NCBI GenBank assembly: GCA_900540455.1
Contig: UQGD01000001.1
Location: forward strand, 102,082-166,081
Source of the DNA: an uncultured Faecalibacterium sp.
Lineage (GTDB): Bacteria; Bacillota; Clostridia; Oscillospirales; Ruminococcaceae
Direction of reading: 5' to 3'
Length of the DNA: 64,000 nt
In this document: positions 34,493 through 42,519 of the stretch, piece after piece
Numbering within the stretch: position 1 is the stretch's first letter
Layout: each line of letters opens with the position of its first letter
The notes under the pieces: generated by a model
What the model was told of the DNA's origin: nothing
Databases searched by the model: none
The model's input: only the letters and a program-made list of their open reading frames with translations
Translations under genes and position numbers: made by a program

Positions 34493-34521
34493 AGTATAGC
34501 GCATTTTCCCTTGTTCGTCAA
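34493..34521 (-). promoter_or_regulatory. Sigma-A promoter of rpsU
   Basis: Minus strand TTGACG (34516-34521), 17 bp, TATACT (34493-34498). Confidence 0.85.
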
Positions 34522-34566
34522 CCTTTTTTCAAAAGTTTTTTTACAAAGTTCTGCGCGGAGGGCAGT

Positions 34567-34594
34567 GGCCCCTGCACAAGCTGTGCAGGGAGCC
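34567..34594 (-). terminator. Hairpin after leuS
   Basis: GGCTCCCTGCACA-N3-TGTGCAGGGGCC is a strong stem just downstream of the leuS stop. It lacks a directly following T tract, so it may be a weak or factor-assisted stop. Confidence 0.55.
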
Positions 34595-34621
34595 ATCTCT
34601 CCCCTAAAAAGCAGCCCTTGC

Positions 34622-37171
34622 TCAGCCCTTTGCGGCCAGGTTCACCAGGCGGCCCTTAACGTAGATCTCCTTGACCAGCTGCTTGCCGGCCAGAGCTTCT
34701 GCCACAGCAGGCTCTGCCTTTGCAGCTGCAATGGCATCCTCGGCAGAGATATCTGCGGCCACCTTCAGGCGTGCTCTAACCTTGCCGTTGACCTGCACGG
34801 CGATCTCCACCGTAGCCTCCACGCACTTGGCCTCCTCATAAGCAGGCCAGGGGTAGTAGGCCAGCTGCTGGTCGTGGCTGTGGCCCAGCTTCTCCCAAAG
34901 CTCCTCGGTCATGTGGGGAGCAAAGGGGTTCAGCAGCTGCACCAGGGTCTCAAACTCTGCTTTGGTGGCGCCGCCGTTATCGTACAGGGCGTTGACCAGG
35001 GTCATCAGCTGTGCAATGGCGGTATTCATCTTCAGGCTCTCGATATCTGCGCCCACCTTCTTGATGGTCTGGTGCATCAGAGTCTCGATCTGCGGACGGT
35101 AGCCCTCGCCCTCGACCAGGCGGTCAGACAGACCCCATACACGGTCCAGGAAGCGGTTGCAGCCGGCGATCGCAGAGGTCTGCCAGGGGGCAGCCTGCTC
35201 AAAGTCGCCCATGAACATCTCGTACAGACGCATGGTATCGGCGCCGTAGGTATCCACCACCTCATCCGGGTTGATGACATTGCCCAGGGACTTGGACATC
35301 TTGACGATGGGGTGACGGGACATCTCGCCGTACTTCTCCTCCAGGGCCTTCTCCGCTGCCTTCTGGCTGCCGTACTGCTTCAGCAGAGCCTCCTGCTCCT
35401 CAGCGGGCAGGTTCTGGAAGCTGTGGGGGTTCAGACCCAGGATCATGCCGTGGGCCGTGCGCTTATTGTAAGGCTCTGCGGTGGGCACCACGCCGATATC
35501 GTACAGGAACTTATGCCAGAACCGGCTGTACAGCAGGTGCAGGGTGGTATGCTCCATGCCGCCGTTGTACCAGTCCACCGGGGACCAATACTCCAGCGCC
35601 TCCTTGGAGGCCAGCGCATCGGAGCAGTGGGGGTCCATATAGCGCAGGAAGTACCAGGAAGAACCAGCCCACTGGGGCATGGTGTCGGTCTCGCGGGAGG
35701 CAGGGCCGCCGCAGCAGGGGCAGGTGGTCTTGACCCAGTCGGTATGGCGGGCCAGGGGGCTCTCCCCATCCGGACCCGGCTCAAAGTCGGTGATGTCCGG
35801 CAGGGTCAAAGGCAGGCTGCTCTCGGGCAGGGGCTGCCAGCCGCACTTTTCACAGTAGACCATGGGGATGGGCTCGCCCCAGTAACGCTGACGGCTGAAC
35901 ACCCAGTCCCGCAGCTTATAGTTGACCTTATCCCGACCCTTGCCGGTCTCTTCCAGCCAAGCGATCATCTTGGCCTGTGCATCCTTGACGGACAGACCGT
36001 CCAGGAAGCCGGAGTTCACCAGGGTGCCGGTGGCCACGTCGGTAAAGGCAGCGGTCTCCAGATCTGCCGGCTCCTTGCCCTGGACCACCTCGATGACGGG
36101 CAGGCCAAACTTCTTGGCAAACTCCCAGTCACGGCTGTCGTGGGCAGGCACAGCCATGATCGCGCCGGTGCCGTAGCTGGCCAGCACATAATCCGAGATG
36201 AAGATGGGGATCTTCTTCTCATTGACCGGGTTGATGCCCTCCACGCCTTCCAGACGGACACCGGTCTTTTCCTTGTTCAGCTCAGTGCGCTCAAAGTCGC
36301 TCTTGCGGGCAGCCTCGGCCTGGTAAGCGGTAACCGCCTCGGCATTTTTGATCACGCCGCTATCCAGCCAAGCCTTGACCAGGGCGTGCTCCGGCGAGAC
36401 CACCATATAGGTAGCGCCGAACAGCGTGTCGCACCGGGTGGTGTAAACGGTCAGGGTATCCCCTGCGGTGGTGCCGAAGTTGACCTCTGCGCCATGGCTG
36501 CGGCCGATCCAGTTCTTCTGCTGGGTCGCCACACGCTCGATGTAGTCCAGACCTTCCAGTCCGTCGATCAGCTTGTCTGCATAGGCCGTGATGCGCAGCA
36601 TCCACTGGCTCTTGACCCGGTGGACCACCTCGCTGCCGCAGCGCTCGCACACGCCGTTGACCACTTCCTCGTTGGCCAGGACGCACTGGCAGCCGGTGCA
36701 CCAGTTGACGTTCATCTCTTTTTTGTAGGCCAGGCCATGCTTATACAGCTGCAGGAAGATCCACTGGGTCCACTTGTAGTACTCCGGATCGGTGGTGTTG
36801 ATCTCCCGGTCCCAGTCAAAGGAGAAGCCCAGGGACTTGAGCTGTGCCCGGAAGTGATCCACGTTGTTCTTGGTCACGATGGCGGGGTGGATGTGGTTCT
36901 TCATTGCGAAGTTCTCGGTCGGCAGACCAAAAGCATCCCATCCCATGGGGTATAGCACGTTGTAGCCGTTCTGGCGGCGCTTACGGCTTACCACGTCCAG
37001 TGCGGTGTAGCTGCGGGGATGACCCACATGCAGACCTGCGCCGGAGGGGTAGGGGAACTCCACCAGGGCATAGAACTTGGGCTTATTGTGGTCGATCTCG
37101 GCATGGAAGGTCTTTTCGTCCTCCCAGACCTTCTGCCACTTGGCCTCTACGGCCTTGTAATCATACTTCAT
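34622..37171 (-). CDS. leuS: Leucyl-tRNA synthetase
   Basis: Class I synthetase that charges tRNA-Leu. 849 residues. HIGH-type motif HVGHPRSY near residue 48, a zinc-finger pair (CTGCQC...CERCGS) near 160, the CP1 editing domain, a second CEKCG/CCGG element near 440, and KMSKS near 630. Start ATG at 37171 with GGAG 8 nt upstream. The short gap upstream excludes a T-box leader. It follows rsfS. Confidence 0.98.
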   Translation of the reverse strand: MKYDYKAVEAKWQKVWEDEKTFHAEIDHNKPKFYALVEFPYPSGAGLHVGHPRSYTALDVVSRKRRQNGYNVLYPMGWDAFGLPTENFAMKNHIHPAIVTKNNVDHFRAQLKSLGFSFDWDREINTTDPEYYKWTQWIFLQLYKHGLAYKKEMNVNWCTGCQCVLANEEVVNGVCERCGSEVVHRVKSQWMLRITAYADKLIDGLEGLDYIERVATQQKNWIGRSHGAEVNFGTTAGDTLTVYTTRCDTLFGATYMVVSPEHALVKAWLDSGVIKNAEAVTAYQAEAARKSDFERTELNKEKTGVRLEGVEGINPVNEKKIPIFISDYVLASYGTGAIMAVPAHDSRDWEFAKKFGLPVIEVVQGKEPADLETAAFTDVATGTLVNSGFLDGLSVKDAQAKMIAWLEETGKGRDKVNYKLRDWVFSRQRYWGEPIPMVYCEKCGWQPLPESSLPLTLPDITDFEPGPDGESPLARHTDWVKTTCPCCGGPASRETDTMPQWAGSSWYFLRYMDPHCSDALASKEALEYWSPVDWYNGGMEHTTLHLLYSRFWHKFLYDIGVVPTAEPYNKRTAHGMILGLNPHSFQNLPAEEQEALLKQYGSQKAAEKALEEKYGEMSRHPIVKMSKSLGNVINPDEVVDTYGADTMRLYEMFMGDFEQAAPWQTSAIAGCNRFLDRVWGLSDRLVEGEGYRPQIETLMHQTIKKVGADIESLKMNTAIAQLMTLVNALYDNGGATKAEFETLVQLLNPFAPHMTEELWEKLGHSHDQQLAYYPWPAYEEAKCVEATVEIAVQVNGKVRARLKVAADISAEDAIAAAKAEPAVAEALAGKQLVKEIYVKGRLVNLAAKG

Positions 37172-37198
37172 CTTTTCAGCTCCAGACTTTTCTTTCCC

Positions 37199-37226
37199 AA
37201 AGCCGGCCCTTGGCGGCCGGCTTTTT
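37199..37226. terminator. Hairpin between rsfS and leuS
   Basis: AAAGCCGGCC / GGCCGGCTTT arms with a 6 nt loop; a T5 run follows on the plus strand, fewer T on the minus strand. On the minus strand it may reduce read-through from rsfS into leuS. Confidence 0.6.
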
Positions 37227-37249
37227 GCCAAATACCGTGTGCGAGGGGG

Positions 37250-37633
37250 TTATTCCACCGTGCTGTCCGGGGTGAGGTAAGCCGAGATATCCACCGGCTC
37301 GCCATCTGCCCACAGATGCTCCAGGTCATAGTAGGTGCGGGTGCCCGGCACAAAAACGTGCACGATAACGTTGGAATAATCCAGCAGCACCCAGTTTTTG
37401 GAGTCAAAGCCCTCGGTGTTATAGGGCTTGATGCCCTGCTGGGAGAGCTGATACTCCACCTCATCTGCCAGGGACCCCACCTGGGTGGTGGAGGTACCGG
37501 AGGCGATGACGAAATAATCGGTCAGGACGGTGAGGTCGTCTACCTTGAGCACCTGCACATCCTTAGCTTTTTTCTGATCCAGGATCTTTGCGATCTCCAC
37601 AGCGAGGGTCTTGCTGTCGTTCAGGTTTTCCAT
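37250..37633 (-). CDS. rsfS: Ribosomal silencing factor RsfS
   Basis: Binds L14 and blocks subunit joining when nutrients are short. 127 residues with the family pattern DDLTVLTDYFVIASGTSTTQVGSLADEV (split by position near 28-55) and WVLLDYSNVIVHVF near 83. Lies 34 bp downstream of the LCP gene. The yqeK-LCP-rsfS order is usual in Clostridia. Confidence 0.96.
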   Translation of the reverse strand: MENLNDSKTLAVEIAKILDQKKAKDVQVLKVDDLTVLTDYFVIASGTSTTQVGSLADEVEYQLSQQGIKPYNTEGFDSKNWVLLDYSNVIVHVFVPGTRTYYDLEHLWADGEPVDISAYLTPDSTVE

Positions 37634-37667
37634 CTGGTTCTCCTATCCTTATACATTCACTTGCTTA

Positions 37668-39074
37668 TCACTGCGCTGCACCGGCGGCCTGGCCGTCGGT
37701 GGTAACAGCGCCCTGTACATCGGTATCACCGCCCAGGATCGCGTCGTCCGACTCCTTGTCCAGCTGGCCTACGAACTGCACATTGGCAGTGGTGGATGCG
37801 CTGCCGTGGGGCCAATCGTTGGTAACAAGGTTCAGCTCTTCTGCACTTACCGGGCCGGTGTAGGTGCGGAAATAGGTGTTCAGCAGCTCTGCGATGGAAC
37901 CGGCATCCGGCACTACGCAGGAGTAGCCGTCAAAGGTCTCGGTCTTGCCTACATTGGGCACGCCCATAAACACCGGCGTCTGGGCCAGCATGATATTGGC
38001 GCTGTCCACCTTGAGGAAGGACACCAGCAGCTTGCCCAGCGTTACCAGGTCCATATCCGTGTGGATATAATTGTTGAAGATCAGGGGCATCTGGTTCAGG
38101 ATGTCCGTAATGCCCATGGCTCTTGCCCGCTTGAACAAGCCCGCATAGAAGTAGCGCTGCATATTCAGCCGGTCGATGTCTGCATTGGCGTAGCCCTGGC
38201 CGTGGCGGCAGCGCACAAAGAACTCTGCCGATTTGCCGTCCAGGTTGCGGTAGCCCTGCTTCAACGCACTGCCGCCATAGGACATATCGTGGGGGATATA
38301 CACCTCGATGCCGCCAAAGTTGTCCACCACTTCCACCAGTGCCTGCATATCCACCGTGACATAATAGTCGATGGGCAGCTTGAACTGGTCGTAGATGACC
38401 TCTGCCAGGGCTGCGATGCTGCCCCCGTTGGACAATGCCACCGAGTTGATCTGGTAGTTGGAGGCGGAATAGGTCTTGCCGTTGGACAGCTCGATCTTCC
38501 GGTTTGCCGTGGTCACCAGGCTGTTGCGGGGGATCTGCAGCATCCGCAGCGCACTGCCCTTTACATCAAACTGGCAATAGAGGATCATATCCGTCATGCC
38601 ATCGTTGGCAGAGGGGTCCTTGGAGTAGTTGCGGCCCTCTTCATAGTCGATGCCGCAGACCAGGATGTTGACCACATCCCCTTTGTATTCCTCTGCGGTC
38701 TGGATCTCCTGCTGGATAGAGGGGGCATCCTCCTCCGGACGGAGGCTCTCTTCCACATGGCCCACAAAGCGGGCTGCGTATATCACGCCGCCTGCCACCA
38801 CCCCGATCAGCACCAGCGTAATGGCCAGCGGCAGCCACAGGGGGGTACGCTTTTTCTTTTTGCGGCGGCGGGGGGCATCGGCCCGGGGCGCATTGCGGGT
38901 GTTGCTGCGGGCAGCTGCATGGCGGGACGGAGCTGCATGCTCGCCCCGGGGGGACTGCTCGGCATATCCGCCAGGGGCGGCAGACTCCTGTTCAGCAGGC
39001 CGGGCAGCAGGTGCCGCCGGGTCCGGCTTTTTGATGGAGTGTTCGGTATGGATGCGACGGGGGGTCTGGCTCAT
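37668..39074 (-). CDS. LytR-CpsA-Psr (LCP) family cell-wall protein
   Basis: 468 residues. A long disordered cytoplasmic N terminus rich in Ala, Pro, Arg and Glu (to about 80), a KKKKR anchor, one transmembrane helix (about 88-112) and an external LCP domain with GIDYEEGR, DMILYCQFDVK, IPRNSLV and GKSAEFFVRCRHGQGYANADIDR, which carries the conserved arginines for pyrophosphate-lipid binding. LCP enzymes attach anionic polymers to peptidoglycan. GGAGG lies 11 nt upstream. Confidence 0.94.
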   Translation of the reverse strand: MSQTPRRIHTEHSIKKPDPAAPAARPAEQESAAPGGYAEQSPRGEHAAPSRHAAARSNTRNAPRADAPRRRKKKKRTPLWLPLAITLVLIGVVAGGVIYAARFVGHVEESLRPEEDAPSIQQEIQTAEEYKGDVVNILVCGIDYEEGRNYSKDPSANDGMTDMILYCQFDVKGSALRMLQIPRNSLVTTANRKIELSNGKTYSASNYQINSVALSNGGSIAALAEVIYDQFKLPIDYYVTVDMQALVEVVDNFGGIEVYIPHDMSYGGSALKQGYRNLDGKSAEFFVRCRHGQGYANADIDRLNMQRYFYAGLFKRARAMGITDILNQMPLIFNNYIHTDMDLVTLGKLLVSFLKVDSANIMLAQTPVFMGVPNVGKTETFDGYSCVVPDAGSIAELLNTYFRTYTGPVSAEELNLVTNDWPHGSASTTANVQFVGQLDKESDDAILGGDTDVQGAVTTDGQAAGAAQ

Positions 39075-39222
39075 GCTTTCTGTTTCCTCCAGATTTGTTC
39101 TAGCAGGCCAGTGCATCTGGCCTGCACATCACGGCACTGCCGGTGCTGCCCGGCAAAAATACCATTGCGAGGTCTGTTCTTTCCCAAAAAGAACTGGTTC
39201 AGTTCCAAAAAACAGGCTCTTA

Positions 39223-39251
39223 TAGTATAGCATCCCCTGGGCAAGACTGCA
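39223..39251 (-). promoter_or_regulatory. Promoter of the LCP-rsfS(-leuS) unit
   Basis: Minus strand TTGCAG (39246-39251), 17 bp, TATACT (39223-39228). The leader contains a strong GCAGGCCAG-N5-CTGGCCTGC hairpin (about 39100-39122). Confidence 0.78.
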
Positions 39252-39290
39252 ATCCGTATTCACAGCTGCTCTGTCCGCAGCCGACGCCGC

Positions 39291-39866
39291 TCAGCCGTTC
39301 TTCCCGCCCCGGCACCGGGCCAGGATCTCCTGGTAAGCGGCCTGGGACAATGGGTCCAGCGGCTTATTCTGTCCATTGACAAACTGCGTGCTTTGCTCCA
39401 GCGCCGCCAGCATAGCAGCATCCAGGTCCTGCATCTCCAGCGTCCGCAGCGACTCCACCCCGGGCCAATCCCGCTCGGCGCTGGTCATATCCGCCAAATA
39501 GAGGATCTTGTCCAGCTGGGTCATGCCGGGGCGGCCTGCGGTATGGCAGGCAACTGCGTTCAGCACCTGCTCATCCTCTACCCCCCACTGTGTGCGGGCC
39601 AGGATCGCAGCGCATATGCCATGCCAGACCGGTTCCGGCCGGTCCAGAGCCTCCGGTGCATATTGATGCATCAGCGCCCGCATCTCCTTTTTGGGGATCT
39701 CCTTGGCGATGTCGTGCAGCAGCGCTGCCAGCGCCGCCTGGTCTTGGTCCGCACCGTAGTGCTGTGCCAGGCGCACTGCCATGTCCCGCACATTTTTTGT
39801 GTGCTCAAACCGTTTTTGGCTCAGCCTGCTGCGGGCCAGCGCCTCTGCCTGCTCCAGATTCATCAT
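39291..39866 (-). CDS. yqeK: YqeK HD-domain Ap4A hydrolase
   Basis: 191 residues of the HD phosphohydrolase family. Metal ligands are H23 (FEHTKNVRDMA), H52-D53 (LLHDIAKE) and a later H in WHGI and TAGRPGM segments. YqeK symmetrically cleaves diadenosine tetraphosphate and is always near nadD, as here (31 bp downstream). AAGGA precedes paired ATG codons; the first is taken. Confidence 0.94.
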   Translation of the reverse strand: MMNLEQAEALARSRLSQKRFEHTKNVRDMAVRLAQHYGADQDQAALAALLHDIAKEIPKKEMRALMHQYAPEALDRPEPVWHGICAAILARTQWGVEDEQVLNAVACHTAGRPGMTQLDKILYLADMTSAERDWPGVESLRTLEMQDLDAAMLAALEQSTQFVNGQNKPLDPLSQAAYQEILARCRGGKNG

Positions 39867-39897
39867 GAATGTCCTTCTTCCCTTTTTGTATCCAGGG

Positions 39898-40515
39898 TCA
39901 TTTGCGGTACAGTCCCTCCCGCTGGATCACCCGGCGCACCTCCGGCGGAAGTTCGTCTGCGCACTGCTCACCGGCAGACAGCCTTGTCCGCAGCGCACTG
40001 GATGCCATGGGCATTGCCTCCACCGGTGCAAACAGGATGCGGCTGCCGCTGGGGTCCAGCTGCTTTGCCTTTGTGTGCAATGCCTGGTCGTCCCCCAGCT
40101 GACGGCTGGTGACCACCAGTTTTGCCAGCTGCAAGATGCGCTGCCAGCAATACCACTGGTCAAAGGTAAGCAGCATATCGCTGCCAATGGCCAGGTACAG
40201 CTGTGCTTCCGGCCAGCGGCCGGCCAGCATCTCCAGGGTAAGCACCGTATAATTCCGGCGTCCCTGCGCCGCCTGGTCGATCTCCCAGCGGCTGACCTCC
40301 AGCTGCGGGGCCCCGCCCTGCTCCAAAACTGTAAAGCAGCGGCACATTTCCAGCCGCAAAGCAGCGGGCGTGGCGCTTGCCTGCTTGTGAGGCGGGACTC
40401 CGGCCGGCATTACCACCACCCGGTCCGGCTGCACACGGGCAGCTGCAGCCCGCAGGTTGTTCAGGTGGCCGTTATGGGGCGGGTCAAATGTGCCGCCGTA
40501 GAGCAAGATCCTCAT
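39898..40515 (-). CDS. nadD: Nicotinate-nucleotide adenylyltransferase
   Basis: Adenylates nicotinate mononucleotide in NAD synthesis. 205 residues. Nucleotidyltransferase motif GGTFDPPHNGHL at residues 8-19 and the C-terminal SSALRTRL in the ISSTxIR position near 176. It overlaps yhbY by 4 bp (ATGA). Confidence 0.96.
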   Translation of the reverse strand: MRILLYGGTFDPPHNGHLNNLRAAAARVQPDRVVVMPAGVPPHKQASATPAALRLEMCRCFTVLEQGGAPQLEVSRWEIDQAAQGRRNYTVLTLEMLAGRWPEAQLYLAIGSDMLLTFDQWYCWQRILQLAKLVVTSRQLGDDQALHTKAKQLDPSGSRILFAPVEAMPMASSALRTRLSAGEQCADELPPEVRRVIQREGLYRK

Positions 40516-40808
40516 TTCAGCAGGTCGGCGTATGCGCTGTCCTTCTTCTTTTGCAGGTACAGCACAAACTTGGAGCCGATGACCTGTACGCAGTCTGCGC
40601 CGGTGGCCTCAGCCAGCAGCACCGATGCCTCACGGGCGTTGTACATGCTGTTGTCCAGCACCTTGACCTTGATCAGCTCCCGGGCTTCCAGACAATTCCG
40701 GATGCCCTGGATCATGGTCTCATCGATTTCCCCTTTGCCCACCTGGAACACCGGGTCCATGGTATTTGCCTTGCCGCGCAGGATCGCACGCTGTTTGCTC
40801 GTCAACAT
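40512..40808 (-). CDS. yhbY: YhbY-type CRM-domain RNA-binding protein
   Basis: 98 residues forming one CRM domain. MLTSKQRAILRGKANTMDPVFQVGKGEID and the later VLLAEATGADCVQVIGSKFVLY match the family, including a GKG-like RNA-binding loop. Members bind pre-50S particles. Cotranscribed with nadD. Confidence 0.95.
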   Translation of the reverse strand: MLTSKQRAILRGKANTMDPVFQVGKGEIDETMIQGIRNCLEARELIKVKVLDNSMYNAREASVLLAEATGADCVQVIGSKFVLYLQKKKDSAYADLLK

Positions 40809-40860
40809 ATAGTATCTCCTTTTTTGTTCTGTTTTTTCGTACTGTACGGGCGGCTGTTCT

Positions 40861-41514
40861 TTAGCAGCCGCAGTGCTTGGGTTGGATCAGAAAATCCGGC
40901 AGCTGTGCCTCCAGTTTTTCCAATGCACGGCCCCGGTGGCTGATCGCATCCTTTTCCTCCGGGGTCAGCTGCGCATAACTCCGCCCCTCGGTATTGGGAC
41001 GGCTGCTGCTCTTGCCCACGCCGCACTGTTCCGGAATGAACAGGGGGTCGTAGCCAAAGCCGTACTCCCCGGTCAGCCGCTGAAATGCGATGCGTCCCCG
41101 GCAGGTACCAGCGCACAGCAGGCTGCGGCCATCCGGCAGCATCAGGCAAACGGCGGAAACAAACTGCGCCGTGCGCTGTCCTTCCGGCACAGCGGCCATC
41201 TCCTGCAGCAGTTTATCGTTGTTGGCTTCATCGTCGCCGTGGCGGCCGCAGTAGCGGGCGCTGTATACGCCGGGCGCACCGTCCAGGGCATCCACGCACA
41301 GGCCAGAGTCATCCGCAATGGTGGGCAGGCCGCTGGCCTTGCACAGAGCCGCAGCCTTGATGGCTGCATTCTCCTCAAAGGTCACACCGGTCTCCTCCGG
41401 TTCCAGGTCCAGCCCCAGCTCCTTCTGGCTCAGGACCTGATGGCCCTGCGCTTCCAGGATGCGGCGCAGCTCCCGGAGCTTGCCGGGGTTGCCAGTGGCA
41501 GCACAGATCTTCAT
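40861..41514 (-). CDS. rdgB: XTP/dITP diphosphatase (RdgB/HAM1)
   Basis: Removes non-canonical purine nucleotides. 217 residues. ATGNPGKLRELRRIL at residues 5-19 and TIADDSGLCVDALDGAPGVYSARY near 66-89 bind metal and base; FGYDPLFIPEQCG near 153 and SHRGRALEKL near 191 complete the site. It lies between ftsY and yhbY on the same strand, with a short gap on each side. Confidence 0.96.
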   Translation of the reverse strand: MKICAATGNPGKLRELRRILEAQGHQVLSQKELGLDLEPEETGVTFEENAAIKAAALCKASGLPTIADDSGLCVDALDGAPGVYSARYCGRHGDDEANNDKLLQEMAAVPEGQRTAQFVSAVCLMLPDGRSLLCAGTCRGRIAFQRLTGEYGFGYDPLFIPEQCGVGKSSSRPNTEGRSYAQLTPEEKDAISHRGRALEKLEAQLPDFLIQPKHCGC

Positions 41515-41531
41515 AACGCAGCTCCTTTTTC

Positions 41532-42473
41532 TCAGTGTTTCCAGTTGGTGCGGGGCAGCAGCTCCTCAACGTACCCCTCCGGGCTGAAGGGGATCAGATC
41601 GTCGATGGCCTCGCCTACGCCGATAAAGCGCACCGGCAGGCCCAGCCGCTGTTTGACCGCCACCACACAGCCGCCCTTGGCTGTGCCGTCCAGTTTGGTC
41701 AGGATGATGCCCGTGGCATTGGCTGCCTTGCAGAACTCCTTTGCCTGGCTGATGGCGTTCTGTCCGGTGATGGAATCCAGCACCAGCAGGGTCTCCAGGC
41801 TGGCTTCCGGCGCAGCCTTTTTGACGCTGCGGCTGATCTTGGCCAGCTCGCTCATCAAATTTGCTTTGTTGTGCAGCCGTCCTGCGGTATCCGCAATGAC
41901 CAGGTCATAGCCCCGGGCAGAGGCCGACTTTACGGTGTCGAAGATCACAGCAGCAGGGTCGGCGCCCTCTCCGGCTTTGACCAGCGGCACACCGGCCCGT
42001 TCTGCCCAGATCTCCAGCTGTTCGCTGGCAGCCGCACGGAAGGTGTCGCCCGCCGCCAGCATCACCCGGCGGCCCTGCCCGGTATAATAGGAGGCCAGCT
42101 TTGCAATGCTGGTGGTCTTGCCCACACCATTGACCCCGATGACCAGGATCACCGCCGGGTGGCCCGAAAGCTCCATCTCCCGCTCCGGCTCCATCTCGGC
42201 AGCGATCAGCTCCCGCAGCGCATCCGCCGCTTCCTCGCCGGTCTTGAGGCCCTTTGCCAACACGGTATCCCGCAGCTCGTCCACCAGATGAACGGCCACC
42301 TCGCCCCCTACATCCGCCAGGATCAGCTGTTCTTCCAGGCTGTCATACAGATCGTCGTCGATCTTGCTGCCGGTGAGGGTGTTGCGGATACTGCCCCAAA
42401 AACCCGTGCGGGTCTTTTCCAGGCCGGTCTTCATCTTATCTTTTTCTTTTTTTCCAAATCCAAAGAGCCCCAT
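41532..42473 (-). CDS. ftsY: Signal recognition particle receptor FtsY
   Basis: Membrane-associated GTPase that receives SRP-bound ribosomes. 313 residues: a short N region with little of the acidic A domain, then the N helical bundle and G domain with GVNGVGKTTSIAKLA near 113, DTAGR near 195, TKLDG near 256. The smc-ftsY order is conserved in Firmicutes. Overlap with neighbours is minimal (17 bp to rdgB). Confidence 0.97.
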   Translation of the reverse strand: MGLFGFGKKEKDKMKTGLEKTRTGFWGSIRNTLTGSKIDDDLYDSLEEQLILADVGGEVAVHLVDELRDTVLAKGLKTGEEAADALRELIAAEMEPEREMELSGHPAVILVIGVNGVGKTTSIAKLASYYTGQGRRVMLAAGDTFRAAASEQLEIWAERAGVPLVKAGEGADPAAVIFDTVKSASARGYDLVIADTAGRLHNKANLMSELAKISRSVKKAAPEASLETLLVLDSITGQNAISQAKEFCKAANATGIILTKLDGTAKGGCVVAVKQRLGLPVRFIGVGEAIDDLIPFSPEGYVEELLPRTNWKH

Positions 42474-42519
42474 AACGGCCTCCCTTTCATCGAGTTTTCC
42501 TTTTCATTTCTATTATATA

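Noticed and set aside
37172..37249. T-box leader for leuS
   Set aside because: The gap to rsfS is only 78 bp and no T-box sequence (AGGGTGG) is present.
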